From Lachnospiraceae bacterium (lineage in GTDB: Bacteria > Bacillota > Clostridia > Lachnospirales > Lachnospiraceae): a stretch of 5,476 bases of DNA. Shown one piece after another: positions 5,464 through 5,476 of this stretch. Location: NCBI GenBank assembly GCA_900755865.1, contig CAAEHZ010000592.1, forward strand, positions 1 through 5,476, read 5' to 3'. Positions within the stretch are counted from its first letter, which is position 1. Every line of letters begins with the position of its first letter. Made by a program: the position numbers and the translations under genes. The notes under the pieces were generated by a model, which saw only the letters and a program-made list of their open reading frames with translations, ran no database searches and had not been told where the DNA came from.

Positions 5464-5476
5464 AGCTTCCTCTTTC

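Overview
The window is the downstream half of a bacterial microcompartment (metabolosome) operon. Every real gene is on the minus strand, so transcription runs from right to left. The base composition is moderate. Shine-Dalgarno sites are strong (AGGAGG/GGAGG type), genes are tightly packed, and the proteins resemble those of anaerobic clostridia. A Lachnospiraceae-like gut Firmicute is the best guess. That guess is an inference from style and gene content, not from a marker gene.

In transcription order: four single-domain BMC shell genes (5463 to 4156), a PduL-type phosphate acyltransferase (4118 to 3474), a EutN/CcmL-type vertex pentamer gene (3404 to 3159), a PduS/RnfC-like flavin and iron-sulfur electron carrier (3135 to 1780), a PduT-like tandem-BMC shell protein with the iron-sulfur ligand Cys38 (1783 to 1235), a DeoR-family repressor (1205 to 411), and the first 150 codons of a ParA/McdA-type ATPase (451 to the window edge). 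The first six genes are separated by 23 to 69 bases. The last four are coupled by junctions of 4 bases (ATGA), at most 1 base (TAATG) and 41 bases. No stretch longer than 300 bases lacks a gene, and I see no tRNA, rRNA, CRISPR array or insertion sequence.

How the genes work together: hexamers, trimers and pentamers build the shell. PduL converts an acyl-CoA made inside to acyl-phosphate and recycles CoA. PduS and PduT together look like a route for moving electrons out of the lumen. The DeoR regulator probably senses a phosphorylated sugar or pathway intermediate and controls the operon. The signature enzymes (aldehyde dehydrogenase, and a diol dehydratase, glycyl radical enzyme or aldolase) are not in the window and presumably lie to the right of base 5476. 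The set and order (run of BMC genes, PduL, pentamer, PduS, PduT-like) recall, from memory, the fucose/rhamnose (GRM5-like) loci of clostridia such as Clostridium phytofermentans, but the substrate cannot be read from this window.

The most interesting points are the ParA-type ATPase translationally coupled to the BMC operon (a candidate positioning system for the compartment), a BMC hexamer with an enlarged pore loop, a GC-rich hairpin between the abundant and the minor shell components, and a mosaic pair of nearly identical hexamer genes.
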